Positions 17,595 to 26,371 of a stretch of 64,000 bases of DNA are shown piece by piece. The first letter of the stretch is position 1. Each line of letters starts with the position of its first letter. The translations under genes and the position numbers were made by a program. Origin of the DNA: Flavipsychrobacter stenotrophus (GTDB lineage Bacteria; Bacteroidota; Bacteroidia; Chitinophagales; Chitinophagaceae); the NCBI RefSeq assembly GCF_002954265.1, contig NZ_PPSL01000002.1, forward strand, positions 992,001-1,056,000, written 5' to 3'. The notes under the pieces were generated by a model. It saw only the letters and a list, made by a program, of their open reading frames with translations. It was not told the origin of the DNA and searched no databases.

Positions 17595-19295
17595 CTATTT
17601 TAGCTCTTTCAGGTATTTGTAACTGTTGCCGTCTCTAGCCAATACATATTTATTCCAGAACAGATCACTATTGAGCGCCGGCCAGGCAAAATTCCAATCG
17701 ATGAGGGTATTTACAAGATCAAGAAAGTCTGTCGACTGGTTCTTTATTCTATATTTATCCTGACTTAGATAAGTCCATTCGTAAGCTCTAAAACCCGGTC
17801 CATCTTTTAGTAAAAGTACTATCATTGTCGACTGTTTTTGGCCTTCAGCCTCATGGACAAAGCACAGTATTCTACTGAGATCTGATGGATATACCATGGA
17901 TACTTTTTCCAGATCAAACTGCTGACCGGCAGTCTTGCCAACAGGTTTTGCCGCTTTATTGAGTATTGGCACTAGGTATCGGTCTGTTATACGATGCTCC
18001 ATCTTTTGAATACTATCCGCCTGTTCCTTCTTAAGGCGAGTGGCTACTACATCATACATCCCCAGATAAGGCCTGTTCTCCCTTTCTTCGGTATTCCATA
18101 CCGTATTCTTATTCTCATTCCACTCCGGCTCTTTAGTAAGGTCTTCCACTTTTTTAAATAGCCCTGTCTCCCAGAAATCCGGGTTAAATGTAGTAGCGTC
18201 TGCTGTAAAGAAATTAAGGGCCAGCAACTGGCTGAAGAATCTGAGCCTGGCTGCTGCAATATCTACACCATCAAAATAAGTGACATTCCTTTTCTCATAA
18301 TACCACTTGCCTTTGTAACTGACCCCAAATACTACATAGGCATAATTGCCAGGTATGGTATCGGGAAATGCATTTTCCACTTCGGTCTGGATATTTACCT
18401 GCCGGTCCTTTTTCAATATGTCTTTCAAATCTCCCTGATGTACCTGCTGCAAAAAGAACGCAACGAACTTTGTCTTATCATAATTGTATAACGAATGGTA
18501 ACAGATATTGAGGTCTATATTTTCGTCTCCAAAGGCTATGATATTTTTCAGCGGATCCTTATTATATCCCTTTTGCAGATACTCATTGTTCAGCACAGCA
18601 ATAGCATCTTCCCTCAGGTGCTGCTGCCTTTTTAATTCAGGCGATCTTACAGTGAGCTCTGCAATAACATCGGGGAGTATCTGAGACAACGCATTGTTGA
18701 TCGTACATTGAATAGAGCTATCGGTGCATCCGAATTCGAAACCGTGGTTTTGCCAGTCGCCTATATAAGTCTTATTAATAACCAATGCTCTGGTAGTGCT
18801 GTCATATAGCTTCACCGCAATTTTCGCATACATTATATTTTTCTCCCTGTATAATTCAGCTGTAGGGAAGTTGAGCACAAAGGGAAATCTGTTACCGGTA
18901 GCCAGGCGGGACAAGCTGTTCACGCTGCCGTCGGACAGTGTATTATTGAGAATAAAAATTGCATTGGGCAACTGCTCAGCAAAACGGTATTGAAGATACT
19001 GGCGGGACATTACAGCTATAGTTTTGAAAATATCCACCTGCTTCAAAAAAGCATATTCGCTTTTAACTGCGCTCAACAGGTATGGAGGTAGTGTTGCTTC
19101 AAAACTGTTGTCACTACTATCGGCAGGCGGCTGTTGTACTATACTCAGCGTGTTGTAATCAGCCACCTGCTTTTCCAGACCCTTACCGACCATCGTCTTA
19201 TATGGGGCAAGAATGACCAGTTGCGGCTGCAATTGCTGCTGAGCAAAACAAGTGCCGGTGACCAGCAAAATGAAAATCAAGAGCCTGTAAATCAT
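17595..19295 (-). CDS. Secreted protein of unknown function
   Basis: A 566-residue protein with a clear signal peptide (MIYRLLIFILLVTGTCFAQ) and no membrane helix after it. I do not recognise a domain. The sequence looks globular and mixed alpha/beta (for example YAYVVFGVSYKGKWYYEKRN, MIVLLLKDGPGFRAYEWTYL). It has no T9SS sorting domain, so it is probably periplasmic. It lies between the repeat block and dnaN, with its own start 113 nt from the dnaN stop. Confidence 0.55.
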   Translation of the reverse strand: MIYRLLIFILLVTGTCFAQQQLQPQLVILAPYKTMVGKGLEKQVADYNTLSIVQQPPADSSDNSFEATLPPYLLSAVKSEYAFLKQVDIFKTIAVMSRQYLQYRFAEQLPNAIFILNNTLSDGSVNSLSRLATGNRFPFVLNFPTAELYREKNIMYAKIAVKLYDSTTRALVINKTYIGDWQNHGFEFGCTDSSIQCTINNALSQILPDVIAELTVRSPELKRQQHLREDAIAVLNNEYLQKGYNKDPLKNIIAFGDENIDLNICYHSLYNYDKTKFVAFFLQQVHQGDLKDILKKDRQVNIQTEVENAFPDTIPGNYAYVVFGVSYKGKWYYEKRNVTYFDGVDIAAARLRFFSQLLALNFFTADATTFNPDFWETGLFKKVEDLTKEPEWNENKNTVWNTEERENRPYLGMYDVVATRLKKEQADSIQKMEHRITDRYLVPILNKAAKPVGKTAGQQFDLEKVSMVYPSDLSRILCFVHEAEGQKQSTMIVLLLKDGPGFRAYEWTYLSQDKYRIKNQSTDFLDLVNTLIDWNFAWPALNSDLFWNKYVLARDGNSYKYLKELK

Positions 19296-19353
19296 AGTGA
19301 GTGTGTGTGTTTATGTCCATATATTGAGAACATAACTGTAAATATAATTTCAT

Positions 19354-19381
19354 AAAAAAAGCGGCTGTAAACACAGCCGCT
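19354..19381 (-). terminator. Terminator of dnaN
   Basis: AGCGGCTGT (19360-19368) pairs with ACAGCCGCT (19373-19381), followed on the minus strand by a run of seven T. Confidence 0.8.
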
Positions 19382-19407
19382 GTATCAAAAAGTGTAATTT
19401 AAATCGT

Positions 19408-20529
19408 TTATACGCCTACCATTAATGGCATGAGCAATGTTAGTAATTGTTCATTTTCTACTGTGTCTACCGGCTTGAAGATACCTGCACGTGTAGGTGT
19501 GCTCAGTTCCAGCAATACTTCAGTTCCTTCCAGGTTGTTGATCAGTTCTATCATCAGCTTGGCATTGAAGGCTATCTTCATATCCTCGCCATTGTACTGA
19601 CAGCTGAGCATTTCCTTTCCTTCGTAAGAGAAGTCGATATCCTGTGCGCTGATCTGTACTGCATTACCGTTGATATCCAATACGACCTGGTTGGTGGTCT
19701 TGTTGGCAAATATGCTTACACGACGCAGTGCGCTGATGAAATCGGCACGGTTGATAGTAAGGTTATATGGATTTTCGGAAGGTATTACTGCTTTGTAGTC
19801 AGGGAAGCGAGCATCGATCAAACGGCAGCTTAAGCTGAACTTTTCGCCTGTAACAAACAGGTGGCTGCTGTTGTAAGCCAACTGCAATGAAGATGCATCG
19901 GGGGGCAAAGTAGCGCGTAACTGCTGCAGCGGCTTCTTAGGTACTACGAAACCATCTTTTGCAGGGCAGTTAACATCGTTGCGGCGGAACTGTACCAGGC
20001 GATGCGCATCGGTAGATACAAAAGTGATGCTGTTAGGCTCCATTTCGAAGTAAACACCTGTCATGGCAGGGCGAAGGGTATCACTGCTCACGGCAAACAA
20101 TGTTTTGTTGATGCTCTCCAGCAAAGAGATAGAAGGCATAGTGAACGCAGATGTATCAGACGGTGCCGGCTCCTTAGGGAAGTCGTCAGCTCTTTCGCCT
20201 GTGATACGGTATTTACCTATGTCACTCGACATTTCTATAGAAAGGTCGTTCTCGTTGATATTGAAATTGATCGGTTGCTCTGGCAGGTTCTTGAGGTATT
20301 CAGTAAGAATCTTAGATGGTATGCAGATACGTCCGCTACCTTCAGCATCGCTTACTTCCATTTGTACCCTCATCATTGTTTCCAGATCGGTAGCAGTGAG
20401 TGTTAGGGTAGTGCCGCTTAATTCGAACAGAAAATCTTCCAGTACTGAAAGAACGGTATTAGAACTGATCACACCGCTGATTTGTTGCAGGTTTTTGAGC
20501 AGGGCATTTGATGTTACAATAAAACGCAT
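19408..20529 (-). CDS. dnaN: DNA polymerase III subunit beta (sliding clamp)
   Basis: From ATG 20529 (MRFIVTSNALLKNLQQISGV) the product has 373 residues, the normal length for a bacterial beta clamp. The open frame extends seven codons upstream, but MRF is the family start. Recognisable segments include LTATDLETMMRV, GRICIPSKILTEYLKNLP, SSDTLRPAMTGVYFE, FVSTDAHRLVQFR and the C-terminal TLLMPLMVGV. The clamp tethers DNA polymerase III to DNA. No dnaA or recF is adjacent. The upstream region carries a TATCTTTG -7 box and three phased DnaA-box-like sites. Confidence 0.96.
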   Translation of the reverse strand: MRFIVTSNALLKNLQQISGVISSNTVLSVLEDFLFELSGTTLTLTATDLETMMRVQMEVSDAEGSGRICIPSKILTEYLKNLPEQPINFNINENDLSIEMSSDIGKYRITGERADDFPKEPAPSDTSAFTMPSISLLESINKTLFAVSSDTLRPAMTGVYFEMEPNSITFVSTDAHRLVQFRRNDVNCPAKDGFVVPKKPLQQLRATLPPDASSLQLAYNSSHLFVTGEKFSLSCRLIDARFPDYKAVIPSENPYNLTINRADFISALRRVSIFANKTTNQVVLDINGNAVQISAQDIDFSYEGKEMLSCQYNGEDMKIAFNAKLMIELINNLEGTEVLLELSTPTRAGIFKPVDTVENEQLLTLLMPLMVGV

Positions 20530-20547
20530 GTAATTGATGTTTGGAGA

Positions 20548-20555
20548 CAAAGATA
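20548..20555 (-). promoter_or_regulatory. Bacteroidota -7 promoter box (TATCTTTG) of dnaN
   Basis: CAAAGATA on the plus strand reads TATCTTTG on the minus strand, about 19 nt before the dnaN start codon. Confidence 0.5.
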
Positions 20556-20592
20556 ATCATCCTTGAGCCATGCCCGCCGACTATTACTGTGG

Positions 20593-20643
20593 TGTGGATA
20601 AATAGGAATAATGTGTGGATAGGTGTTAACAACCTGTAGATAA
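20593..20643 (-). promoter_or_regulatory. Three DnaA-box-like sites spaced 21 bp apart
   Basis: TGTGGATAA (20593-20601) is an exact reverse complement of the consensus DnaA box TTATCCACA. TGTGGATAG (20614-20622) and TGTAGATAA (20635-20643) each differ by one base. All three point the same way and start exactly 21 bp apart, so they lie on one face of the helix, upstream of the dnaN promoter. Confidence 0.6.
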
Positions 20644-20646
20644 AGG

Positions 20647-20808
20647 TTATTCTTCCTCGTTTTTACGAACAAATCCCATTATTGCAGATACAACGGCGAG
20701 AACCAGCAGGATGTTAATAAGCACGCCGGTTCTGAACCAGAAATAGCCAGCTACCCACCCCAGGAAAAGGATGATGGCAACAATGTATAAAATGCCTCTT
20801 AGTGCCAT
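20647..20808 (-). CDS. DUF5670 (lmo0937-family) small membrane protein
   Basis: Starting at the internal ATG (MALRGILYIVAIILFLGWVA), this is a 53-residue two-helix membrane peptide ending FVRKNEEE. Length, the GWVAGYF turn and the second helix match lmo0937/DUF5670 peptides as I know them. Function is unknown; related peptides are often stress-associated. The longer frame to 20904 adds a segment that runs into repeat DNA and is unlikely to be translated. Confidence 0.75.
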   Translation of the reverse strand: MALRGILYIVAIILFLGWVAGYFWFRTGVLINILLVLAVVSAIMGFVRKNEEE

Positions 20809-20902
20809 AAAAATAGAATGAGTAAAAATAAGGGAAAGTGTTGAATTATATGAGACTTTGAGAATGGCGAGAGGTTTAAAAAGCTTGATTACATACATAG
20901 AC

Positions 20903-20972
20903 ATCCGATACCTTCGGCATCGTGTATTTAAATCATCTATTTTCTATAAACATCTGATGCCTTCAGCATCAT
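20903..20972 (+). repeat. Paired GATACC/GGCATC hairpins, copy 2
   Basis: GATACCTTCGGCATC (20907-20921) and GATGCCTTCAGCATC (20956-20970). The second carries a paired change in the stem. Confidence 0.75.
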
Positions 20973-21102
20973 TACACGTAATGGTACTTCCTTTGGCAGA
21001 CGATGAGCAACAACAGAAAAATTTGCTTAAAATGCAGTTTATTCCATGCCTATATCTGATCATTTAGTTAGAGCAAGTGAGCAGTAAATAAATTAAGGCC
21101 AG

Positions 21103-21110
21103 TAATTTTG
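21103..21110 (+). promoter_or_regulatory. Bacteroidota -7 promoter box (TAATTTTG)
   Basis: TAATTTTG matches TAnnTTTG and ends 4 nt before ATG 21115, implying a leaderless or nearly leaderless transcript. Confidence 0.45.
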
Positions 21111-21114
21111 CATT

Positions 21115-21909
21115 ATGTTGAAAAATGCGCTTTACGACAGTCTGGGAATTGGGTACAATACAACGAGAAAGGCAGACCCGTATATTGTGGGTCATTTGTA
21201 TGAATTGCTGCAACCCATAGATGGGGGAAGCTATCTGGACATAGGTTGCGGCACCGGAAATTATACAACCGCACTTCATGCACGAGGGCTTAGTTTCACT
21301 GGTGTTGAACCATCTACGACCATGCTGCAGGAGGCGAGAGCGAAGAGCAATAGTATACCGTGGCTACAAGGGTATGTAGAGAACATACCGCTGACAGCTG
21401 AAAGTATGAATGGGGCGATAGCTACTTTCACAACCCACCACTGGCAACAGCATGAGCTGGGATTTGCAGAACTATACAGAGTGCTGAAACCAGGTGGACA
21501 TGTGGTTATTCTGACATTTACAACACAGCAGGTGGATGGCTACTGGCTCAATCATTATTTCCCTAAAATGATACAAAATACTATGGGAAGGGAAGTTGGC
21601 TATGATGCGACCATGGCGGCTGCGTGTAAGGCAGGATTTGAAATACAGACAACAGAAAAGTATTTTGTTCAGCCGGATCTTCAAGATCTGTTTTGCTATG
21701 CGGGTAAACATCATCCACAAATGTATTTCGACCCTGCAGTAAGAAGTGGTATTTCCGCATTCGCAGTGTCGGCTGATGAAGCGGAGCTACAAGAAGGGCT
21801 TGCGCAATTGGAGCAAGATATCAGTACAGGGCAATTTGCGGCGATAAAGGATAATTATAACAGTGATAGCGGCGATTACATATTTGCGGTGTTAAGGAAG
21901 GGGTTGTGA
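21115..21909 (+). CDS. Class I SAM-dependent methyltransferase
   Basis: A 264-residue soluble enzyme with the Rossmann-fold SAM site YLDIGCGTGNYTTAL (motif I), the acidic GVEPSTTML strand, and GFAELYRVLKPGGHVVILTF (post-motif region). It belongs to the UbiE/Methyltransf_11-like group; the substrate cannot be told from sequence. Residues after about 170 are variable and probably form the substrate cap. It stands alone between two repeat-containing intergenic regions. Confidence 0.85.
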   Translation: MLKNALYDSLGIGYNTTRKADPYIVGHLYELLQPIDGGSYLDIGCGTGNYTTALHARGLSFTGVEPSTTMLQEARAKSNSIPWLQGYVENIPLTAESMNGAIATFTTHHWQQHELGFAELYRVLKPGGHVVILTFTTQQVDGYWLNHYFPKMIQNTMGREVGYDATMAAACKAGFEIQTTEKYFVQPDLQDLFCYAGKHHPQMYFDPAVRSGISAFAVSADEAELQEGLAQLEQDISTGQFAAIKDNYNSDSGDYIFAVLRKGL

Positions 21910-21996
21910 TGCAGCTTTGACAAAAATATTTTTGCTAATTATTTTGACAAAAGAAAATTTGTCTGCACGCATGTATAGGGAGCTATGGAGAACTCA

Positions 21997-22045
21997 TCCC
22001 AAAGAGAACCGACCCGATGGTTGTTGGTCAGAGACCGACAACGGC
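21997..22045 (+). repeat. Variable-stem hairpin repeat, copy 4
   Basis: The flank CAAAGAGAACCGACCCGATG leads to GTTGTTGGTC (22020-22029) pairing with GACCGACAAC (22033-22042), including one G-T pair. AAAACGAATACGTCC follows at 22056. Confidence 0.75.
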
Positions 22046-22253
22046 AGAGGTGCACAAAACGAATACGTCCAGTGCGAGACTGCTTCGTTCCTGCCAATGA
22101 CAGGCTTTTTGCATCCGAAAACAACTTCTGTGGAGACGCAATTATGCGTCTCTACCACTGACAGGCTACCCGGCAGAAAAGGTACAAAAACGAATACGTC
22201 CAGTGCGAATGTCGCGGTTCGAGGGCCTCACCGTGACATTCGGGCTGGATATA

Positions 22254-22300
22254 TCTCAAAGAGAACCGACCCGATGGTTGTTGGTCAGAAGACCAACAAC
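22254..22300 (+). repeat. Variable-stem hairpin repeat, copy 5
   Basis: The flank CTCAAAGAGAACCGACCCGA leads to a 10-bp perfect stem GTTGTTGGTC-AGAA-GACCAACAAC (22277-22300). Confidence 0.75.
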
Positions 22301-22450
22301 GGCGGGTTTAAACATTAGCATACTACACGGTTATGATTGGCTGCGAACCTACGGCTTGCAAGTGTTGGGTGGGTGTTGGTGCTACAAAGCGGTGACGCCC
22401 TAACGGGGTCATAACATGTAATGGCCAGGGATTAATAGTTTGCCTAAGCA

Positions 22451-22480
22451 TAAAAAAAAAGGGTGGCAATGCCACCCTTT
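22451..22480 (-). terminator. Terminator of alaS
   Basis: GGGTGGC (22461-22467) pairs with GCCACCC (22471-22477), extended by A/T pairs. The minus strand then shows a run of nine T. Confidence 0.85.
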
Positions 22481-22502
22481 TCTATTTCATTATAATTTTA
22501 TT

Positions 22503-25127
22503 TTACAAAATCGCTCTCACATTATCAATCACCTGTTGCAGGTTGGTGATGTCCTGGCCGCCGGCAGTGGCGAGGGTTTTCTGTCCGCCACCGCCGCCTT
22601 TGATGAGGGCTGCTACATTTTCCTTTATTATTTTGCTTGCATCCAGTCCGCGGGCAGCGTTTACTTTTTCGTCTACACCTACTGCTACAAATGGCTTGCC
22701 ATCTATGTTGGCGCAAAGCACTACTACCAGGTCGTTGAGGTGATTCTTCAGGTCGAGGCAGAGCTTCTTCAACGCATCGGCAGAACTTACGTTCACTATC
22801 TGGCCTACGAACGTGATCTCATTGATGATCTCATCTTTGGTCAGTAATTCATTACGAACACCTACCAACTGACGTGCTTCCAGGTGCTCTATGTGCGCTT
22901 CAAGTTTTACCTTTTCTTCCTGTAATTTTTCTATGGCTTTCAGCGGATCTTTGTTGTTCTTTAATTGTGCGCCTATGCTGTCAAGTAAAGCCAATTGTTC
23001 ATTCATAAAACGTTCTGCTGCCACACCACTTACCGCTTCCATACGGCGTACACCCGCAGCCACAGCACCTTCGCTAATTATCTTAAAGAAGCCCAGTTGG
23101 CCGGTAGAACCTACGTGTGTACCACCGCACAACTCTATAGAGTAATTAGGATCCATAACTACAACGCGAACTGTGTTGCCATACTTCTCACCAAAGAGTG
23201 CCATAGCGCCCATTGCTATTGCTTCATCTTTGGTCATTTCCTTTATCGCCACCGGTACGTTCTCGCGAATCTTGGTGTTGACTATCTTTTCTATCTGTGC
23301 TACTTCTTCGTCGGTCACCTTTGCAAAGTGAGAGAAGTCGAAGCGCAGGTTATTATCATTTACTAAAGATCCCTTTTGTGCCACGTGTGTACCCAACACC
23401 TCGCGCAGCGCGGCATGCAGCAGGTGCGTGCCACTGTGGTGCACTTCGGTATTAGCGCGTTTACCAGCATCAACCTTAGCCAGCACGGGGCCGGTAACAC
23501 TATCAGGTAATACTTCGGAGAAATGTATGGTGAGGCCATCTTCTTTCTTGGTATCTATGATCTGTATGCTCTCGTTAGGGAATACAAACTCACCGGTATC
23601 ACCTACCTGTCCGCCGCTTTCGGCATAGAACGGAGTAGTGTCGAGTACGAACTGGTAGAGGTCTTTACCTTTCGATGTTACCTTGCGGTATTTCAATACA
23701 TTTCCTTCAGCTTCAAGATCGGTATAGCCTACAAAGTTTACAGTAGCAGCATCGCGCACAACTATCCAGTCGTGGGTATCCAGGGCTGTTGCAGCACGGC
23801 TACGAGTCTTTTGTTTTTTCAGTTCTTCTTCAAAGCCCGGCTGATCTACCGCGTAGCCTTTCTCGCCAGCAATCAAGACTGTAAGATCTATAGGGAACCC
23901 GTAAGTATCGTGTAGTTCAAAAGCTTTCTCGCCACCAATTACTGTGCCGCTGGTATTCTTGTCGGCCATGAGTGTGTCCATTCTGCGTAGCCCTTTTTCA
24001 AGGGTACGTAAGAATGCATCTTCTTCTTCCTTTACTACTTTGGTTACCAGATCCAATTGCTTGTGCAACTCGGGGAATACGTCTTCAAACTGCTTAGCCA
24101 AAACAGCCATCAGTTTGTAAAGTAAAGGGTGTTTGAAATCGAGGTAAGAATAGTAGTAACGAACAGCACGGCGAAGGATACGACGAATAACATAACCAGC
24201 GCCTGTATTAGACGGCAGCTGACCATCGGCAATAGTAAAGCCTATAGCGCGGATATGATCTGACAATACGCGGAAAGCCACGTCCTGCTTGCTATCTGTA
24301 TAACCATATTTCTTGCCGGTCATCTGCTCTATAGCAGCAATAGTGCCTGTAAACAGATCAGTATCATAGTTGCTCTGCTTGCCCTGCAATACACGTACTA
24401 ACCTCTCGAGGCCCATACCTGTATCTACATGCTGAGCAGGAAGTGTTACCAGAGATCCATCTTTCTGACGGTTGAACTGCATGAATACATTGTTCCAGAT
24501 CTCTATCACCTGCGGGTGGTCCGCATTCACCAGTTTGGCGCCCGGCACTAATGCTTTTTCTTCTTCGGTACGGCAATCTACATGGATCTCGCTGCAAGGA
24601 CCACATGGACCGGTATCGCCCATTTCCCAGAAGTTATCTTTTTTGTTGCCCATGAGGATACGATCTTCGGCCACATACTGTTTCCAGTAATTGTAAGCCT
24701 CTTCGTCCATAGGCAGATTTTCAGCAGCATCGCCCTGAAAAACGGTAACGTATAATTTGTCTTTAGGTATCTTGTATACTTCTGTCAGCAGCTCCCAGCT
24801 CCACTCTATTGCTTCCTTCTTAAAGTAGTCGCCAAAGCTCCAGTTGCCCAACATCTCGAACATGGTATGGTGATAAGTATCCACACCTACTTCTTCCAGG
24901 TCGTTATGCTTACCGCTTACACGCAGGCACTTTTGGGTGTCTGCTATACGGGTATTAGACGGGGTGCCATTGCCCAGAAAAAAATCCTTGAACTGATTCA
25001 TACCCGCATTGGTAAACAACAGGGTAGGATCGTTCTTTACAACGATGGGGGCAGATGGCACTATTTCGTGCCCTTTACTTTTAAAAAAATCTAAAAACTG
25101 ACTTCGTATCTCGTTTGCAGTAAGCAT
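22503..25127 (-). CDS. alaS: Alanyl-tRNA synthetase
   Basis: A full-length, 874-residue class II synthetase. The catalytic core starts MLTANEIRSQFLDFFKSKGH with SAPIVVKNDPTLLFTNAGMN and CGPCSEIHVDC. The editing domain has the zinc/deacylase motif TEVHHSGTHLLHAAL and SIELCGGTHV. The C-terminal DHHA1-like region ends GGGGGQKTLATAGGQD. It charges tRNA-Ala and clears mischarged Ser or Gly. A strong terminator follows. It is preceded on the same strand by the conserved hypothetical at 25198-26031. Confidence 0.97.
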   Translation of the reverse strand: MLTANEIRSQFLDFFKSKGHEIVPSAPIVVKNDPTLLFTNAGMNQFKDFFLGNGTPSNTRIADTQKCLRVSGKHNDLEEVGVDTYHHTMFEMLGNWSFGDYFKKEAIEWSWELLTEVYKIPKDKLYVTVFQGDAAENLPMDEEAYNYWKQYVAEDRILMGNKKDNFWEMGDTGPCGPCSEIHVDCRTEEEKALVPGAKLVNADHPQVIEIWNNVFMQFNRQKDGSLVTLPAQHVDTGMGLERLVRVLQGKQSNYDTDLFTGTIAAIEQMTGKKYGYTDSKQDVAFRVLSDHIRAIGFTIADGQLPSNTGAGYVIRRILRRAVRYYYSYLDFKHPLLYKLMAVLAKQFEDVFPELHKQLDLVTKVVKEEEDAFLRTLEKGLRRMDTLMADKNTSGTVIGGEKAFELHDTYGFPIDLTVLIAGEKGYAVDQPGFEEELKKQKTRSRAATALDTHDWIVVRDAATVNFVGYTDLEAEGNVLKYRKVTSKGKDLYQFVLDTTPFYAESGGQVGDTGEFVFPNESIQIIDTKKEDGLTIHFSEVLPDSVTGPVLAKVDAGKRANTEVHHSGTHLLHAALREVLGTHVAQKGSLVNDNNLRFDFSHFAKVTDEEVAQIEKIVNTKIRENVPVAIKEMTKDEAIAMGAMALFGEKYGNTVRVVVMDPNYSIELCGGTHVGSTGQLGFFKIISEGAVAAGVRRMEAVSGVAAERFMNEQLALLDSIGAQLKNNKDPLKAIEKLQEEKVKLEAHIEHLEARQLVGVRNELLTKDEIINEITFVGQIVNVSSADALKKLCLDLKNHLNDLVVVLCANIDGKPFVAVGVDEKVNAARGLDASKIIKENVAALIKGGGGGQKTLATAGGQDITNLQQVIDNVRAIL

Positions 25128-25197
25128 TATTATATAAATAAGGCTGCGAAATTAAGCAAATTTCTCCGACCGTCTATTTTGGTTAATAATGGATTTT

Positions 25198-26031
25198 TTA
25201 CAGAGGAAGCCCGGGGAGGCTGAGCCTGGAGATCACCCACAACTTAGATGTATAGGTGAGTCCGAAATGAGTGTCGCCGGAGAAGGTCATTTCTTCATCA
25301 GCGTCTTCCATTGTAGCAGTATAACGTATTTCACACTCGGCCTCTGCAGTGTCCTCATTGATAACCACAGATGTTATTTTAAAATCAAGAATGATAAGTC
25401 TGCTAAAAGCATCTCTGAAATGGATGATCTTTTCTACAACTTCTTTATTCGTCAGCACTCCCTTGCTTGTCTTTACCACCTTCGCAAGTCCAAGGTAATC
25501 GGGTGCCCATTCCTTTTTTTTATCTAATATGTGATTGACAAATTCATTGCAGCGGCTACGGATATCATAGTCGTGGTTGGGATGGTACTCTTCATAGATA
25601 AAACAGGTGGTCATGCCTTCTATATGCAAGTCGTTAGTCTCTTCCCTAAAGAGCTCATCGGTAATAAAACGGTATAGTTCACGGTCATCTACCTTACTGA
25701 TAGTATCTACAGTAATAGCATTATGGTGGAGTACGTCCCTTATCTTATTTAATTCTTCGGTGATCTCGGCATCGGGGATATTATTGACCAGGCGATATGG
25801 GGGGCGGCCAATAAGATTATAGACAAGGATCTTCTTACGTTTTGCCAATTCTTCTTCAAACTGCTGCACATAGTCGAGCCACTCGCGCTCAAGCTCAGGT
25901 GGCAGATCTTCATCAATAGGAGATATAAAATGGCCACCATGCTCTAATGCAAGCTTAATTTTTTTAATTTCATTTTCTAATCGAAGGTCGTCAAATTGTT
26001 CTTCGCCCTTCTCCTCCCCAGGTTCTGACAT
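25198..26031 (-). CDS. Conserved hypothetical cytoplasmic protein
   Basis: A 277-residue acidic protein without signal peptide or membrane helix. I do not recognise a named family. It begins with a charged stretch (MSEPGEEKGEEQFDDLRLEN). The middle is helical with many conserved-looking charged pairs (DDRELYRFITDELFREETND, EEYHPNHDYDIRSRC). The last 90 residues read like a small alpha/beta NTF2-like fold (AEAECEIRYTATMEDADEEM). It lies 70 nt upstream of alaS on the same strand and could share its transcript. Confidence 0.6.
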   Translation of the reverse strand: MSEPGEEKGEEQFDDLRLENEIKKIKLALEHGGHFISPIDEDLPPELEREWLDYVQQFEEELAKRKKILVYNLIGRPPYRLVNNIPDAEITEELNKIRDVLHHNAITVDTISKVDDRELYRFITDELFREETNDLHIEGMTTCFIYEEYHPNHDYDIRSRCNEFVNHILDKKKEWAPDYLGLAKVVKTSKGVLTNKEVVEKIIHFRDAFSRLIILDFKITSVVINEDTAEAECEIRYTATMEDADEEMTFSGDTHFGLTYTSKLWVISRLSLPGLPL

Positions 26032-26371
26032 GTAATTTTATAAACTGTTTATTAGAGAAATGGAACGATATCCCGACAAAACAAATTTCACTTTTATTTA
26101 TATTTAATTTATTGCCAATTCAAAAAGTACTATCAATCAGTGCTTTTATTATTGAATTTTGCCATTTAATTACTTAAAGTTAATAAATGTACATAAAATA
26201 TTATTAAGCAATTGGACTAAAGTATAAAAAAATAGTCGAAAAATTTCGACAGAATATTGTTTTTTTGAATGAGTAGGGGTATTCCTTTACTTAGTTGTCT
26301 GCTATTATAAGCGGAAAGAAATGAAGGATAATTGAAAGCGATTATATTTGATATTAGCATAAAATGGAATA
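26032..26371. other. AT-rich divergent intergenic region
   Basis: This 340-bp region lies between the minus-strand hypothetical and the plus-strand sigma factor. No gene was seen. It carries the -7 box at 26343-26350 and should hold promoters for both directions. Confidence 0.5.
26343..26350 (+). promoter_or_regulatory. Bacteroidota -7 promoter box (TATATTTG)
   Basis: TATATTTG matches TAnnTTTG and lies 21 nt before the sigma factor start. This suggests the primary sigma factor reads the operon. Confidence 0.45.

Larger units (their letters stand above)
20809..21114. other. 306-bp intergenic region with a hairpin pair
   Basis: It holds the GATACC/GGCATC hairpin pair at 20903-20972 and the -7 box of the methyltransferase gene at its right end. 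No gene was seen. Confidence 0.6.
21910..22502. other. 593-bp intergenic repeat block
   Basis: It holds two variable-stem hairpins (21997-22045 and 22254-22300) and two copies of AAAACGAATACGTCC (22056-22070 and 22187-22201), the 15-mer that also starts each unit of the 31.9-kb tandem array. The alaS terminator is at its right end. No gene was seen. Confidence 0.65.

Noticed and set aside
20530-20646. Calling this region oriC outright
   Set aside because: Three DnaA-box-like sites are suggestive, but there is no adjacent dnaA, no clear unwinding element, and skew was not computed; only the sites are annotated.
21917-22403. Plus-strand frames of 133 and 66 aa after the methyltransferase
   Set aside because: They consist of two hairpin-repeat copies and the AAAACGAATACGTCC module; the recurring REPTRW/KENRPDG-type phrases come from the repeats.
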